DNA of 59,522 nt from Phycisphaerales bacterium (lineage in GTDB: Bacteria; Planctomycetota; Phycisphaerae; Phycisphaerales; JAGLTS01): the NCBI GenBank assembly GCA_023135165.1, contig JAGLTS010000036.1, forward strand, positions 1-59,522, in the 5' to 3' direction. Shown here piece after piece: positions 24,600 to 32,518 of the stretch. Each line of letters starts with the position of its first letter. Position 1 is the first letter of the stretch. Below the pieces are notes generated by a model that was given only the letters and a program-made list of their open reading frames with translations, did not search any database and was not told where the DNA came from. The position numbers and the translations under genes are program-made.

Positions 24600-24769
24600 G
24601 GCGACCTCCAAGCTCGACCAGACAGGCCCGATCTGCAAACAAAACAGACCCGCGAACTGCTCATCGGCGCGGCATCACACCGACTTGAGCACCCCCCAGC
24701 CCGCACCCACACACTGCGAGGCACGCCATCCCCTCATCCAAACGTGGTGAGCGGCGATCGCCGGTCTCA

Positions 24770-25852
24770 TCACCGGGCGGCAACCGAGGGGGCAGTGCAC
24801 GCCCCACCCACGAGCGAAAGCACACGATGCTGAGCATTCGACAGCGGCAGGCGACGCCATTGGGATGGCGTGACATATCGGCCGGGGACGTTGCCGGACC
24901 CGCGATAGACGGTGAACATGATCCGCCGATGCGTCGTGATGTGGCGAAACGACGTGATGCGTTCCAGCGACGTGAGTGCGGGCATCTCATGCCGGATGCG
25001 GCGCAAGCTGACGGGCCGATCTGATTCGATGGTCGGCGCCTGCCACATGCCCGCCCACATGCCGTCATCGGCGCGCTGCTCGACGAGGATGCGATCGGCT
25101 CGCTCGATGATGATCGATGCGTGGTGGACCGTCCGCTGCCGGGCTCGCCGTCGCGGCCTGGGCAGTTCCTCTTGCCTGCCCGCCGCACACGCCAGGCACG
25201 CGCGTTTGAGCGGACACTGCCGACACGCCGGCCCGACGCGCGTGCAGACCGTCGCGCCAAGCTCCATCAACCCTTCGTTCAGATCGCCGGGATCATCCGC
25301 AGCGCGAACCAACGCCTCGGCCTGCGACCAGAGCCAGCGCCGCCCATCCGGCGAATCGGGCAGCGCATCCTGTGCGTGCAACCGACACAACACACGCGCG
25401 ACGTTGCCATCCACGATCGGCTCCGCTCGACCGAATGCGATGGATGCGATCGCGCCCGCCGTGTATCGGCCGACCCCCGGCAACTTCAGCAAGTCGGCAA
25501 CATCTCCGGGCACGCGACCGTCAAACCGCTGCACGATCATCTTCGCCGCAGCGTGCAGACGCCCGGCTCGCCGGTAGTAACCAAGTCCGGACCACAGCGC
25601 CAGGACATGCTGCTCATCCGCGTCGGCCAAGTCATTCACGGTGGGGAATGCAGCCATGAACGACTCATACTTGTCGATCACGCGCGCGACCTGCGTTTGC
25701 TGCAGCATCGCCTCGCTGACGAGCACGGCGTACGGATCACGACGAGGATGCGCGTGCGCAGCGACGGTTCGCCACGGCAAGTCACGCGCGTGTTCACCAA
25801 ACCACGTGCTGACATTGCGCGCGACGGATCTCTCGCTGCGACTCATCGACAC
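24770..25852 (-). CDS. mutY: A/G-specific adenine glycosylase MutY
   Basis: A 360-residue base-excision repair enzyme that removes adenine opposite 8-oxoguanine. It has LPWR, SEAMLQQTQV (catalytic Glu), the helix-hairpin-helix LLKLPGVGRYTAGAIASIAFG, PIVDGNVARV (catalytic Asp), the iron-sulfur Cys set C-x6-C-x2-C-x5-C (CTRVGPACRQCPLKRAC), and a C-terminal NUDIX-like domain (IIIERADRILVEQRADDGMWAGMWQAP) that reads 8-oxoG. GTG 25852 is 7 bases after GGAG; ATG 25846 is an alternative. It is on the same strand as rsgA upstream. Confidence 0.95.
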   Translation of the reverse strand: MSMSRSERSVARNVSTWFGEHARDLPWRTVAAHAHPRRDPYAVLVSEAMLQQTQVARVIDKYESFMAAFPTVNDLADADEQHVLALWSGLGYYRRAGRLHAAAKMIVQRFDGRVPGDVADLLKLPGVGRYTAGAIASIAFGRAEPIVDGNVARVLCRLHAQDALPDSPDGRRWLWSQAEALVRAADDPGDLNEGLMELGATVCTRVGPACRQCPLKRACLACAAGRQEELPRPRRRARQRTVHHASIIIERADRILVEQRADDGMWAGMWQAPTIESDRPVSLRRIRHEMPALTSLERITSFRHITTHRRIMFTVYRGSGNVPGRYVTPSQWRRLPLSNAQHRVLSLVGGACTAPSVAAR

Positions 25853-25969
25853 GCCCCAACTCCATGCACGGCATTGTCAGTCACATCTCGCGCGGTCTCT
25901 GCATTCGGCATGCGCGCAGTGTACCGGGAGGCGAATGCGAGGGCTGCCTGTCACAAGCCGGACCGACCA

Positions 25970-27091
25970 TCACGGTTCGCATTCGCGAAGTCGGGCTCGC
26001 TCCCTTCTGCGCCTGGCGCGATCCCTCACAGCCGACCGTTCGCTGGCCGCACGACGTGTTGCGCGCTCGCTGAGTTGCTGTTTGCGGTCTTGGCGCATCG
26101 CCTCACAGTGCAGTTCCTCCTTCAGGATGAGGTAACGCCGATAGCGGCCGACGTCGAGCAGTCCCTCGTCAATCGCAGCCAGGATGGCGCAGCCGGGGTC
26201 ACGCGTGTGCGCGCAGTCGTTGAATCGGCATTGCGCCGCGAGGGCTTCGATATCCCGGAACATCTCGCCGAGGCTCTCCTCATCAGCCCGAAGGTGAAGC
26301 GTGCGAAGTCCCGGCGTGTCGATGAGCATCGCGCCCTCGGGGAGGAAGACCATCTCGCCGCACGTCGTGGTGTGGCGTCCGCGACGATCGGACTCGCGCA
26401 CCTCCGACACAGCGAGCCGATCGGCCCCGAGCAGGCGGTTGATGATCGTTGACTTGCCCACACCGGACGGCCCGAGCAACGCGACGGTCTGGCCCCTGCT
26501 CAGGTACGGCGTCAGTGCTCGTATCCCCTCGCCGGTCATCGCGCTCACCACGTGGATGGGCACGCTGATCGCTGAGGGCGTCACGGCACGGATCACCGCC
26601 GGTACGTCGTCGCACATGTCCGCCTTGTTGAGGACCACGACGGAGTCGGCGCCGCTGTCCCATGCGAGCGTGAGGTACCGCTCGATCTGCTGCTGATTCG
26701 TCGATCTGCCGCCGTCGAGCGCGCCGATGAGCAGCACGGTGTCCACGTTGGCGACGAGCACCTGCTCATCGGTCTTGCTGCTCCTCTTGGCGACGGTCGC
26801 GCGCCGCGAGAACTTGCTGCGCCTGGGAAGCACTGCGTGAATCACCGCGGCGCCGCCTTCACATGGTCCGCTGATCGCGACCCAATCGCCGACCGCCGGG
26901 AAGTCGGCCTTGCTGACAGCATCGTGTGCGAGTCGCCCGGCAATGGTTGCATCAAGCGCGCCATGCTCACTCATGACGATGGCGCGATTCCGATCGGCGC
27001 GCACCACGCGCGCCGGTTCATAACCTTGACCTTGGAGCGCTTCAAACGCGCTCGCAAAGAACGGTCTCCAACCGAGTTGAGAAAGATCCAT
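25970..27091 (-). CDS. rsgA: Ribosome biogenesis GTPase RsgA (YjeQ)
   Basis: A 373-residue circularly permuted GTPase that checks late 30S maturation. OB-fold N-terminus (AVGDWVAI), then G4 VVLNKADMC before G1 LLGPSGVGKSTIINRLLG and G3 LIDTPGLR, followed by the zinc motif CRFNDCAHTRDPGC. A 45-residue Arg-rich C-terminal tail (RATRRAASERSAVRDRARRRRERARLRE) may bind RNA. No Shine-Dalgarno site precedes ATG 27091, and a terminator-like hairpin sits right before it, so how it is transcribed is unclear. Confidence 0.95.
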   Translation of the reverse strand: MDLSQLGWRPFFASAFEALQGQGYEPARVVRADRNRAIVMSEHGALDATIAGRLAHDAVSKADFPAVGDWVAISGPCEGGAAVIHAVLPRRSKFSRRATVAKRSSKTDEQVLVANVDTVLLIGALDGGRSTNQQQIERYLTLAWDSGADSVVVLNKADMCDDVPAVIRAVTPSAISVPIHVVSAMTGEGIRALTPYLSRGQTVALLGPSGVGKSTIINRLLGADRLAVSEVRESDRRGRHTTTCGEMVFLPEGAMLIDTPGLRTLHLRADEESLGEMFRDIEALAAQCRFNDCAHTRDPGCAILAAIDEGLLDVGRYRRYLILKEELHCEAMRQDRKQQLSERATRRAASERSAVRDRARRRRERARLRECEP

Positions 27092-27096
27092 CGATG

Positions 27097-27120
27097 AAAA
27101 GGGTCCTGTCGTTTGGACCC
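27097..27120 (-). terminator. Terminator-like hairpin after the small basic gene
   Basis: On the minus strand GGGTCC, an 8-base loop and GGACCC are followed by TTTTC. It would end the acetyltransferase/small-protein transcript just before rsgA. The stem is only 6 bp and the T-run 4, so it may be partial. Confidence 0.5.
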
Positions 27121-27145
27121 GAAGCGGGCGCTGGGGTCACGCCGG

Positions 27146-27325
27146 TCACCGCCGCCCTCGTCCGACAGCTTTTCCTCGCGAAAAATGCGATTGGCCTCGC
27201 TGCGATTTGGACTGAGGGCCTCGGTTCGGTTGATCGAAGTTCCGCGGCCCCTTCTTCGGGTTTTTGCCTTTGGGTGGTTTCTTGTCGTCAGGCTTCGGGG
27301 TGCCGTCTGGTGTCGCTTCTTGCAT
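27146..27325 (-). CDS. Small, highly basic protein of unknown function
   Basis: A 59-residue protein from ATG 27325, with AAGGAG 7 bases upstream, one of the best Shine-Dalgarno sites in the window. The product is Lys/Pro/Gly-rich (PKPDDKKPPKGKNPKKGPRN) and then Arg/Gln/Gly-rich (KSQRGQSHFSRGKAVGRGRR), so it is probably disordered and nucleic-acid binding. It follows the first acetyltransferase stop by 34 bp and is followed by a terminator-like hairpin. No family is recognised; the case for a real gene rests on the strong ribosome site and position. Confidence 0.55.
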   Translation of the reverse strand: MQEATPDGTPKPDDKKPPKGKNPKKGPRNFDQPNRGPQSKSQRGQSHFSRGKAVGRGRR

Positions 27326-27359
27326 GGGGGTTCTCCTTTCAGAGTGTGTTCCGGGGCGG

Positions 27360-28610
27360 TTAAAAGCCCCAATCGAGCTGCGCCTCAGGGAGACGCAGCA
27401 GTGTGTCAAGTCTGCTGAGTAGATCGCCCGGTGCGATCAGCTCATCGGTCATCGCCAGCCCGGTCGCCGGTCGAACGCCGAGCCAGAGCCGACTGAATGC
27501 GCCCACTGTAGCGCTCATCGTCGGCAGCGCGGCGTCACATCCGCTCTCGGCGGCGGACGACTCGCCGAGCGTGATAACATATTCGCCGCCAATCCCTCGC
27601 CACACGGCATCGTGCGGCAGATAGCGTTCTATCGGGTCTGTCAGCTTGAGGTTGAATCGAATCGCATCATCGGCCAATTTCGTCTTCGCCAGACATGCCC
27701 GGAGGTTGAGGATGCGGATCTGCCATTCCGCATCGCAGCTTGTTGACGCTTCATGCTTGCCCTTCTCCGTCATCGTCTGCTGCCTGAACGGCGCCGTGAG
27801 CAACGTCTGCATCTGCACACCGACGGGGTCGATCATGCGAACCGAGTGGACCTGATCGTCGAGGCTCTTGAGCAAACTGAGCAGTTCGATCAACTGCTCA
27901 CCGGTCTGGTACGCCATCCACCACACGGACCACGGCCCGCGATCCGAATCGCTCGGCACCGAGAAACAGATGTGATGCGTCAGCTCTCCGGTCCTGTCAT
28001 CACGGAAGCCGAATCGATGCGCCTTGCAGGTGCAATGGAACCGCGCCTGCGTCACTTCGGGCGGGAGGAGGTTGTGGCCTGCGTGACCTCGCAGACGCTT
28101 CAGTCGGCAGGCATGCACATCGGGCCAATCATCCTTGGTGAGTCGGACGGCAGCGCGCTGCAGGTCGGGGACCTTCAGCGTCGCCGGGTCGAAGCGGGTG
28201 CGATGAACGTACGCGCCCGTGCCGTAGCCGAGCCGATCGTAGAAACCCTGGTCGAACATATGGAGCGTCGAGACCTCAGCACCGTCCGCCGCCTCCGCGG
28301 CAAGCGTCTCGGCGAGCAACCGGCCGGTCAGGCCTCGCCGTCGCGCGACGATACTCACAGCCACACCGGCAATCGCTGCGACCTTGATCTCCTGATCCTG
28401 GTACCGCATTTCACCGGGAAACGCCTGGACCGTCGTCTCGGCGCTCCCCGCGATCTCAGTCACCATCACGCGCCCGGCCGACACCTCGATGCGCACGGCG
28501 GACTTCGACTCGTCACTTGAGCACCAGCCGACCTCCTTGAAGATGCGAAACAGATCATCGAAGTCTCGCTCCGGGTCGTATCGCCGAATGATTCCATCTT
28601 CGGATTGCAT
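27360..28610 (-). CDS. Eis-like GNAT N-acetyltransferase (copy 1)
   Basis: A 416-residue protein with an N-terminal GNAT fold (acetyl-CoA loop VARRRGLTGRLLA, about 88-100), then FDQGFYDRLGYG (Tyr124) and a long C-terminal part. Architecture and FYDRLGYG match the Eis family, where the equivalent Tyr is the general acid and the C-terminal carboxylate of a final Phe is the general base; this protein ends LDWGF. Eis enzymes acetylate amines such as aminoglycosides or Lys side chains; the substrate here is unknown. It is a tandem paralogue of the gene at 28635-29882, 24 bp apart, sharing the VRLT.DDW and EKGK.EAS segments. Confidence 0.8.
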   Translation of the reverse strand: MQSEDGIIRRYDPERDFDDLFRIFKEVGWCSSDESKSAVRIEVSAGRVMVTEIAGSAETTVQAFPGEMRYQDQEIKVAAIAGVAVSIVARRRGLTGRLLAETLAAEAADGAEVSTLHMFDQGFYDRLGYGTGAYVHRTRFDPATLKVPDLQRAAVRLTKDDWPDVHACRLKRLRGHAGHNLLPPEVTQARFHCTCKAHRFGFRDDRTGELTHHICFSVPSDSDRGPWSVWWMAYQTGEQLIELLSLLKSLDDQVHSVRMIDPVGVQMQTLLTAPFRQQTMTEKGKHEASTSCDAEWQIRILNLRACLAKTKLADDAIRFNLKLTDPIERYLPHDAVWRGIGGEYVITLGESSAAESGCDAALPTMSATVGAFSRLWLGVRPATGLAMTDELIAPGDLLSRLDTLLRLPEAQLDWGF

Positions 28611-28634
28611 GTTGAAGCGTTCCTCGTATCTCAG

Positions 28635-29882
28635 TTAGAAGTCCCAGTCGTGCTGCGGCGGAGGCAGGCGCAGCGTTTCGTCGAGGGCGTCGAGCAACTC
28701 GCGCGGCGCGGTGAGATCATCAGTGACCGCCAGGCCCGTCGCAGGCCCCACACCGAGCCAGAGGCGCGTCATCGCTCCAATCGAACAGGTAAGCGTCGGC
28801 AGCGTCTCATCGTGTGCAAGCTCAGCGCCGGACGATCGTCCGAGCGACGCAACGTAGGAACCCGCCGTGCCGCACCACGCGCAGTCAGCCGGCACAAACG
28901 TCTCGATCGGATCAGTGACTCGCACGTTGAATCGCAACTCGGCGCCGGGCAGGCGCATCTTCTCGAAGCACGCCGGAACGTCACAGATGCGCACCTGCCA
29001 GCCTGCATACGAGCTCGAACTGGCCTCGAACTTGCCCTTCTCCGTCATGCGCAGCGTCCTGAACGGCGTCCTGATGAGCGACTGCATCTGAATGCCGGGC
29101 GGGTCGGCCATACGAATGCCGTGCACCTGATCGCCGAGCGACTTGAGGACGCCGAGCAACTCAAGGAACTGTTCATGCGTCTCATACGCGAACCACCAGA
29201 CGGCATACGGCCCACTCTCAGCATCGCCCGGGATGCCGAGCCACATATGATGCGTGAGCTTGCCGTTCTCGCCGTCTCGAAAACCCAGGCCGAAGCCCTT
29301 GGGCGACCACATCGTGTCGGCGCGTGTCACCGCCGGCGGATCGACAACAAGCGACCCATATCCGCGCCGCCTCGCAATGCGCGCAGCGTGCATCTGCTCC
29401 CAGTCATCGGTCGTCAGACGCACGGGACTGCGCTTCGGCACATCAACATCCAACATCGCCGGGTCGAATCGGCTGCGCCGTACGTACGGTCCGTTGGCGA
29501 ATCCGAGGCGGTCGTAGTAGCCCTGATCGAAGATGCCCAGACTCGCCAGGAGAGCGCCATCCGCGACATCTTCCGCAATCGTGTGCGCCGTGAGCCGGCC
29601 CGCCAGGCCTCGCTTACGCGCGATCAGGCTGGTCGCCACGCCCGTGCAGCACGACATCGGCAGATCACGATCCAGATGCCGAAGCGATCCGGGCGACGTG
29701 GTGACCAGGCACTCTGCCTCGCCATCCACAAGCACGACGTTCGCCCGTCCCGCACTCACCATGATCTCCATCGGCTCATACTTGTCATCCTCGACCCAGC
29801 CGATCTCTTTCCAGAGCCGGCGCGTCGCCGTCTTGTCCCGCTCGGGATCGTACGGGTGAATGTCAATCTCACTGTCTCTCAT
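28635..29882 (-). CDS. Eis-like GNAT N-acetyltransferase (copy 2)
   Basis: A 415-residue paralogue of the next gene. The GNAT loop is IARKRGLAGRL, the Eis-like segment FDQGYYDRLGF with Tyr123, and the C-terminus is HDWDF, again a terminal Phe. Both copies share YDPERD near the start, SAGR, GKLTHHMWLGIPGDAESGP-type surface loop, and RLWLGV.PATGLA..D.L.AP near the end. The pair looks like an old duplication with clear divergence, which suggests two substrates. AGGA lies about 10 bases before the ATG. The gene heads a likely operon: copy 2, copy 1, small basic protein. Confidence 0.8.
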   Translation of the reverse strand: MRDSEIDIHPYDPERDKTATRRLWKEIGWVEDDKYEPMEIMVSAGRANVVLVDGEAECLVTTSPGSLRHLDRDLPMSCCTGVATSLIARKRGLAGRLTAHTIAEDVADGALLASLGIFDQGYYDRLGFANGPYVRRSRFDPAMLDVDVPKRSPVRLTTDDWEQMHAARIARRRGYGSLVVDPPAVTRADTMWSPKGFGLGFRDGENGKLTHHMWLGIPGDAESGPYAVWWFAYETHEQFLELLGVLKSLGDQVHGIRMADPPGIQMQSLIRTPFRTLRMTEKGKFEASSSSYAGWQVRICDVPACFEKMRLPGAELRFNVRVTDPIETFVPADCAWCGTAGSYVASLGRSSGAELAHDETLPTLTCSIGAMTRLWLGVGPATGLAVTDDLTAPRELLDALDETLRLPPPQHDWDF

Positions 29883-30426
29883 GATTCAGTTCCTGCAACA
29901 GGTCCATGTGTGGTGTGTGTGATATGCGGCGGCACAGTCATACCTTTCGATCCGAGCCGAGGTAACGGCTGAATCACAACGGTGACAACATCGCGCGCAC
30001 CGTTGATGTGCTGCGCATGGTCCGCGGGACTCGCTGGGGGGAACCGGCGCGGAGAGCCCGCAGACGTTCATCACGCCCGGGGCCTCCGCCGAAGCTACGA
30101 AACAGGGCCGTCCCATTGAACGGCCGTCCGCATGCAAGACGCTTTGTCTTGCGAATCAGCTTCGGGCGGGTCCGGGGCGCGAAGGCGACGTGACTGATGA
30201 GTTCTGCACGGTCATTCCTTGGACGCTCCTTTCAGACTCCACAAGAGTATTCATGCCGGTAACAACGGGAACATAACTGCAAGTATGGGACATGGCAAGC
30301 AGAAAGCTGCAACTTTATTCACTTCCGCACGCGCACGGTCCTCGTGCGAAGGCGGCGCGCTTGCACGATGGGCCGGTTGGTACGACACTGCGCCCACCAA
30401 ATTGACAGGCAGCGGAGCGATATGAC
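29883..30426. other. Intergenic region (544 bp) with two adjacent hairpins
   Basis: Lies between divergent genes. No convincing ORF. Two inverted repeats are close together: GGCCGT/ACGGCC with an 8-base loop (30106-30125) and GCAAGAC/GTCTTGC with a GCTTT loop (30134-30152). The right part (30240-30330) is relatively AT-rich and probably holds the promoter for the 30427 gene. No clear promoter pair seen. Confidence 0.45.
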
Positions 30427-30918
30427 ATGGCGAAGAACGACGAAGCACTCGCGGCACTCGGCACGATCGTCGCCGAACTCACCGACTCGCAGGATGCGAG
30501 CGACACGGGCAGGCTGTGGGGCGCTGCGCACAAGGCGCTGCTCAAAACCGATGCGGACAAGAAGTACACCGCACAGATCATCATGCACCGCGACCTCGAA
30601 GCGTTGATCGCGCTCGTCGGCGAACTGACGGGCGGCGGGACGGGGGAAGCGCCGAGCACCCCGCAGCCAACCACGCCCGCGCAGGAGATCGAGCCCGCAT
30701 CGCTCAAGGCTGCGATGAAGATCTTCCGCAAACGGCTCAAGCTCACGCGCCTGGATGATGAATCCCGCATCAACGTCAACCCGCTGACCAGCGGCAGGGG
30801 ATCGTCCATCGTCGCAATCCAGGCGCCGTACGAGTTCCCGAAACCGGTGTGGCAGGAGCTTGTCAGGCAGGGCAAGCTCAAAGACGCCGGCCGGGGGTTC
30901 TACGAACTTGTGGAATGA
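30427..30918 (+). CDS. Conserved-looking protein of unknown function
   Basis: A 163-residue soluble protein. The first 75 residues are helical (LAALGTIVAELTDSQDAS; YTAQIIMHRDLEALIALVGEL), then a Gly/Pro/Thr linker, then a compact C-terminal region: LKAAMKIFRKRLKLTRLDDESRINVNPLTSGRGSSIVAI, FPKPVWQELVRQGKLKDAGRGFYELVE. The tail looks like a small winged-helix-type domain, but I do not recognise the family. GGAG lies about 9 bases before the ATG. Its stop is 15 bp from the convergent lipB stop. Confidence 0.75.
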   Translation: MAKNDEALAALGTIVAELTDSQDASDTGRLWGAAHKALLKTDADKKYTAQIIMHRDLEALIALVGELTGGGTGEAPSTPQPTTPAQEIEPASLKAAMKIFRKRLKLTRLDDESRINVNPLTSGRGSSIVAIQAPYEFPKPVWQELVRQGKLKDAGRGFYELVE

Positions 30919-30933
30919 GCGGACCGCGACCCT

Positions 30934-31641
30934 TCACGTGATGCGCAGCCGCACCGCGGCGACGAACGCATCCGCGAGCATCAGCTTGACATCGCCGGTC
31001 GTCGGGCATTGTTCGCCGAGCAGCTCGCGCAGACTCGTGACCGATCGTCCCGCCAACCCGCACGGAACGATCATTTGGAAATGTGACATCTCGGGATCGA
31101 CGTTGAGCGCCAGGCCGTGCATCGACACCCACCGTGAAACGCGAACGCCCATGGCACACAGCTTGGCGCGGGTGTGAGCCTGCTCAACCCACACGCCGGT
31201 CGCATCCGGATCTCGCTCCGCCTGGATGCTAAACGTCGCGACGGCGTCGATGACGATCTGCTCCAACCAGTGCATGTAGGAACGCAGGTTCAGCGACAGG
31301 CGGTTCAGGTCGAGGATCGCGTAGGCGACGACCTGGTCCGGGCCGTGGTACGTGATGTCGCCGCCCCGATCGGTCTCGATCAGTTCGACGCCGCGCCGGG
31401 CGAGCATCTCGGGCGGTGCCAGGAGGTGCTCGCGCGCCCCGGGCCGTCTGCTCACGGTGATGACCGGCGGATCGTGCTCCAGCAGCAGAATCGTGCCGAC
31501 CGGCACATCGCGCTCGCCTCGCCGGTCGATGACCCGCTCTTGGATCGCTCGCTGCCGGGCATACGCCCCTGCGTAGCTGATTCGCCCAAGATCGACGATC
31601 TTCACAGCCGAATGGAGCGTGTTGGGGTTTTCCGCGGGCAT
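30934..31641 (-). CDS. lipB: Lipoyl(octanoyl) transferase
   Basis: A 235-residue enzyme moving octanoyl from acyl carrier protein to lipoyl domains. Motifs: LLLEHDPPVITV, ETDRGGDITYHGPDQVVAYAILDL (family RGGx-TYHGPGQ; here the last Gly is Asp), the catalytic Lys in HTRAKLCAMGVRVSRWVSMHGLALNV and the catalytic Cys in IVPCGLAG. Start ATG 31641 has no Shine-Dalgarno site, but TACACT lies 5 bases upstream on this strand, so a leaderless message is likely. It is divergent from lpxA with a 22-bp gap between start codons. Confidence 0.92.
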   Translation of the reverse strand: MPAENPNTLHSAVKIVDLGRISYAGAYARQRAIQERVIDRRGERDVPVGTILLLEHDPPVITVSRRPGAREHLLAPPEMLARRGVELIETDRGGDITYHGPDQVVAYAILDLNRLSLNLRSYMHWLEQIVIDAVATFSIQAERDPDATGVWVEQAHTRAKLCAMGVRVSRWVSMHGLALNVDPEMSHFQMIVPCGLAGRSVTSLRELLGEQCPTTGDVKLMLADAFVAAVRLRIT

Positions 31642-31646
31642 GCCGG

Positions 31647-31656
31647 AGTGTAGCCT
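31647..31656. promoter_or_regulatory. Overlapping divergent -10 boxes of lipB and lpxA
   Basis: The minus strand reads TACACT (31647-31652), 5 bases before lipB. The plus strand reads TAGCCT (31651-31656), 7 bases before lpxA. They share two base pairs. Neither gene has a Shine-Dalgarno site and neither has a good -35 box. Confidence 0.45.
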
Positions 31657-31663
31657 GACCGAC

Positions 31664-32470
31664 ATGGCAAACGTAGACCCAAGCAGCCGGATCGGCCCGG
31701 ATGTCGAACTCGCGGATGATGTCGAGATCGGCCCGGGCTGCGTGTTCACGGGACGAATCACGATCGGACCCGGCACACGCTTCATCGGGACCGCCTACGT
31801 CCAGGGGCCGGCCGAGATCGGCGCCGGGAACCTCATCTACCCGTTCGTCAGCCTCGGTTTCACCTCGCAGTACCGAGGCAGGCCGATCGACGCTCCGACC
31901 GGCGGCATCCGCATCGGCGATGACAACATCCTGCGCGAGTCGTTCACCATCCACCGGAGCATCGACGAGACGCAGCCGACCTCGATCGGCAACGACAACT
32001 ACATGATGATCAGCTCGCACGTGGGTCACGATGGACAGGTCGGCAACCACAACACGTTCGTCAACAGCGCTCAGATCGGCGGACACGTCGTCGTCGAAGA
32101 TCGCTGCATGCTCGGGGGGCTGTCGGGCATCCACCAGTTCTGTCGCATCGGCAAGCTCGCGATGCTCGGCGGCAGCGCCATCACCACCACGGATGTCCCG
32201 CCGTTTATGACCATTGTCGGACGCAACGGTGTTTCCGGGCCGAACGTCGTCGGCCTGAGGCGGGCGGGCTACTCGCAGGCGGAGATCGACAACGTCCGGT
32301 GGGCGCATCGCGTCATCTTCCGCCTGGGCTGGACGAGGCAGGCGATCCTCGAGCGCCTCGACGAGCGAGCGGACCAGAGCGAGGCGATCCGGGACTTGGT
32401 CCAGTTCATCCGCAACGTGAAGCGAGGCCTGCCTTCGGCCCGGGACCGGTCGGCGAAGCGACGTGATTGA
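31664..32470 (+). CDS. lpxA: Acyl-ACP:UDP-N-acetylglucosamine O-acyltransferase
   Basis: A 268-residue left-handed beta-helix acyltransferase, first step of lipid A synthesis. Hexapeptide repeats run from residue 8 to about 185 (SSRIGPDVELADDVEIGPGCVFTG...), with the catalytic His in MMISSHVGHDGQVGNHN, GGHVVVEDRCMLGGLSGIHQFCRIG, and the helical C-terminus GLRRAGYSQAEIDNVRWAHRVIF. These place it as LpxA rather than LpxD. ATG 31664 lacks a Shine-Dalgarno site. An earlier in-frame ATG (31640) is less likely. With lptD, lptF/G and gmhA it shows that this organism makes an LPS-type lipid A. Confidence 0.94.
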   Translation: MANVDPSSRIGPDVELADDVEIGPGCVFTGRITIGPGTRFIGTAYVQGPAEIGAGNLIYPFVSLGFTSQYRGRPIDAPTGGIRIGDDNILRESFTIHRSIDETQPTSIGNDNYMMISSHVGHDGQVGNHNTFVNSAQIGGHVVVEDRCMLGGLSGIHQFCRIGKLAMLGGSAITTTDVPPFMTIVGRNGVSGPNVVGLRRAGYSQAEIDNVRWAHRVIFRLGWTRQAILERLDERADQSEAIRDLVQFIRNVKRGLPSARDRSAKRRD

Positions 32471-32484
32471 CGCACCGGACCCGC

Positions 32485-32513
32485 TTGACACGTCGGCGGC
32501 GATTCTTTACAGT
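32485..32513 (+). promoter_or_regulatory. Strong promoter of guaB, predicted leaderless
   Basis: A perfect TTGACA (32485-32490), a 17-base spacer and TACAGT (32508-32513) lie only 5 bases before the guaB ATG. The normal distance from the -10 box to +1 puts transcription start at or next to the A of ATG. Confidence 0.7.
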
Positions 32514-32518
32514 CCGCT

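Noticed and set aside
24600-24769. Sigma-54-like TGGCGTGCCTCGC before motA
   Set aside because: The GG to GC spacing is two bases short of the sigma-54 requirement.
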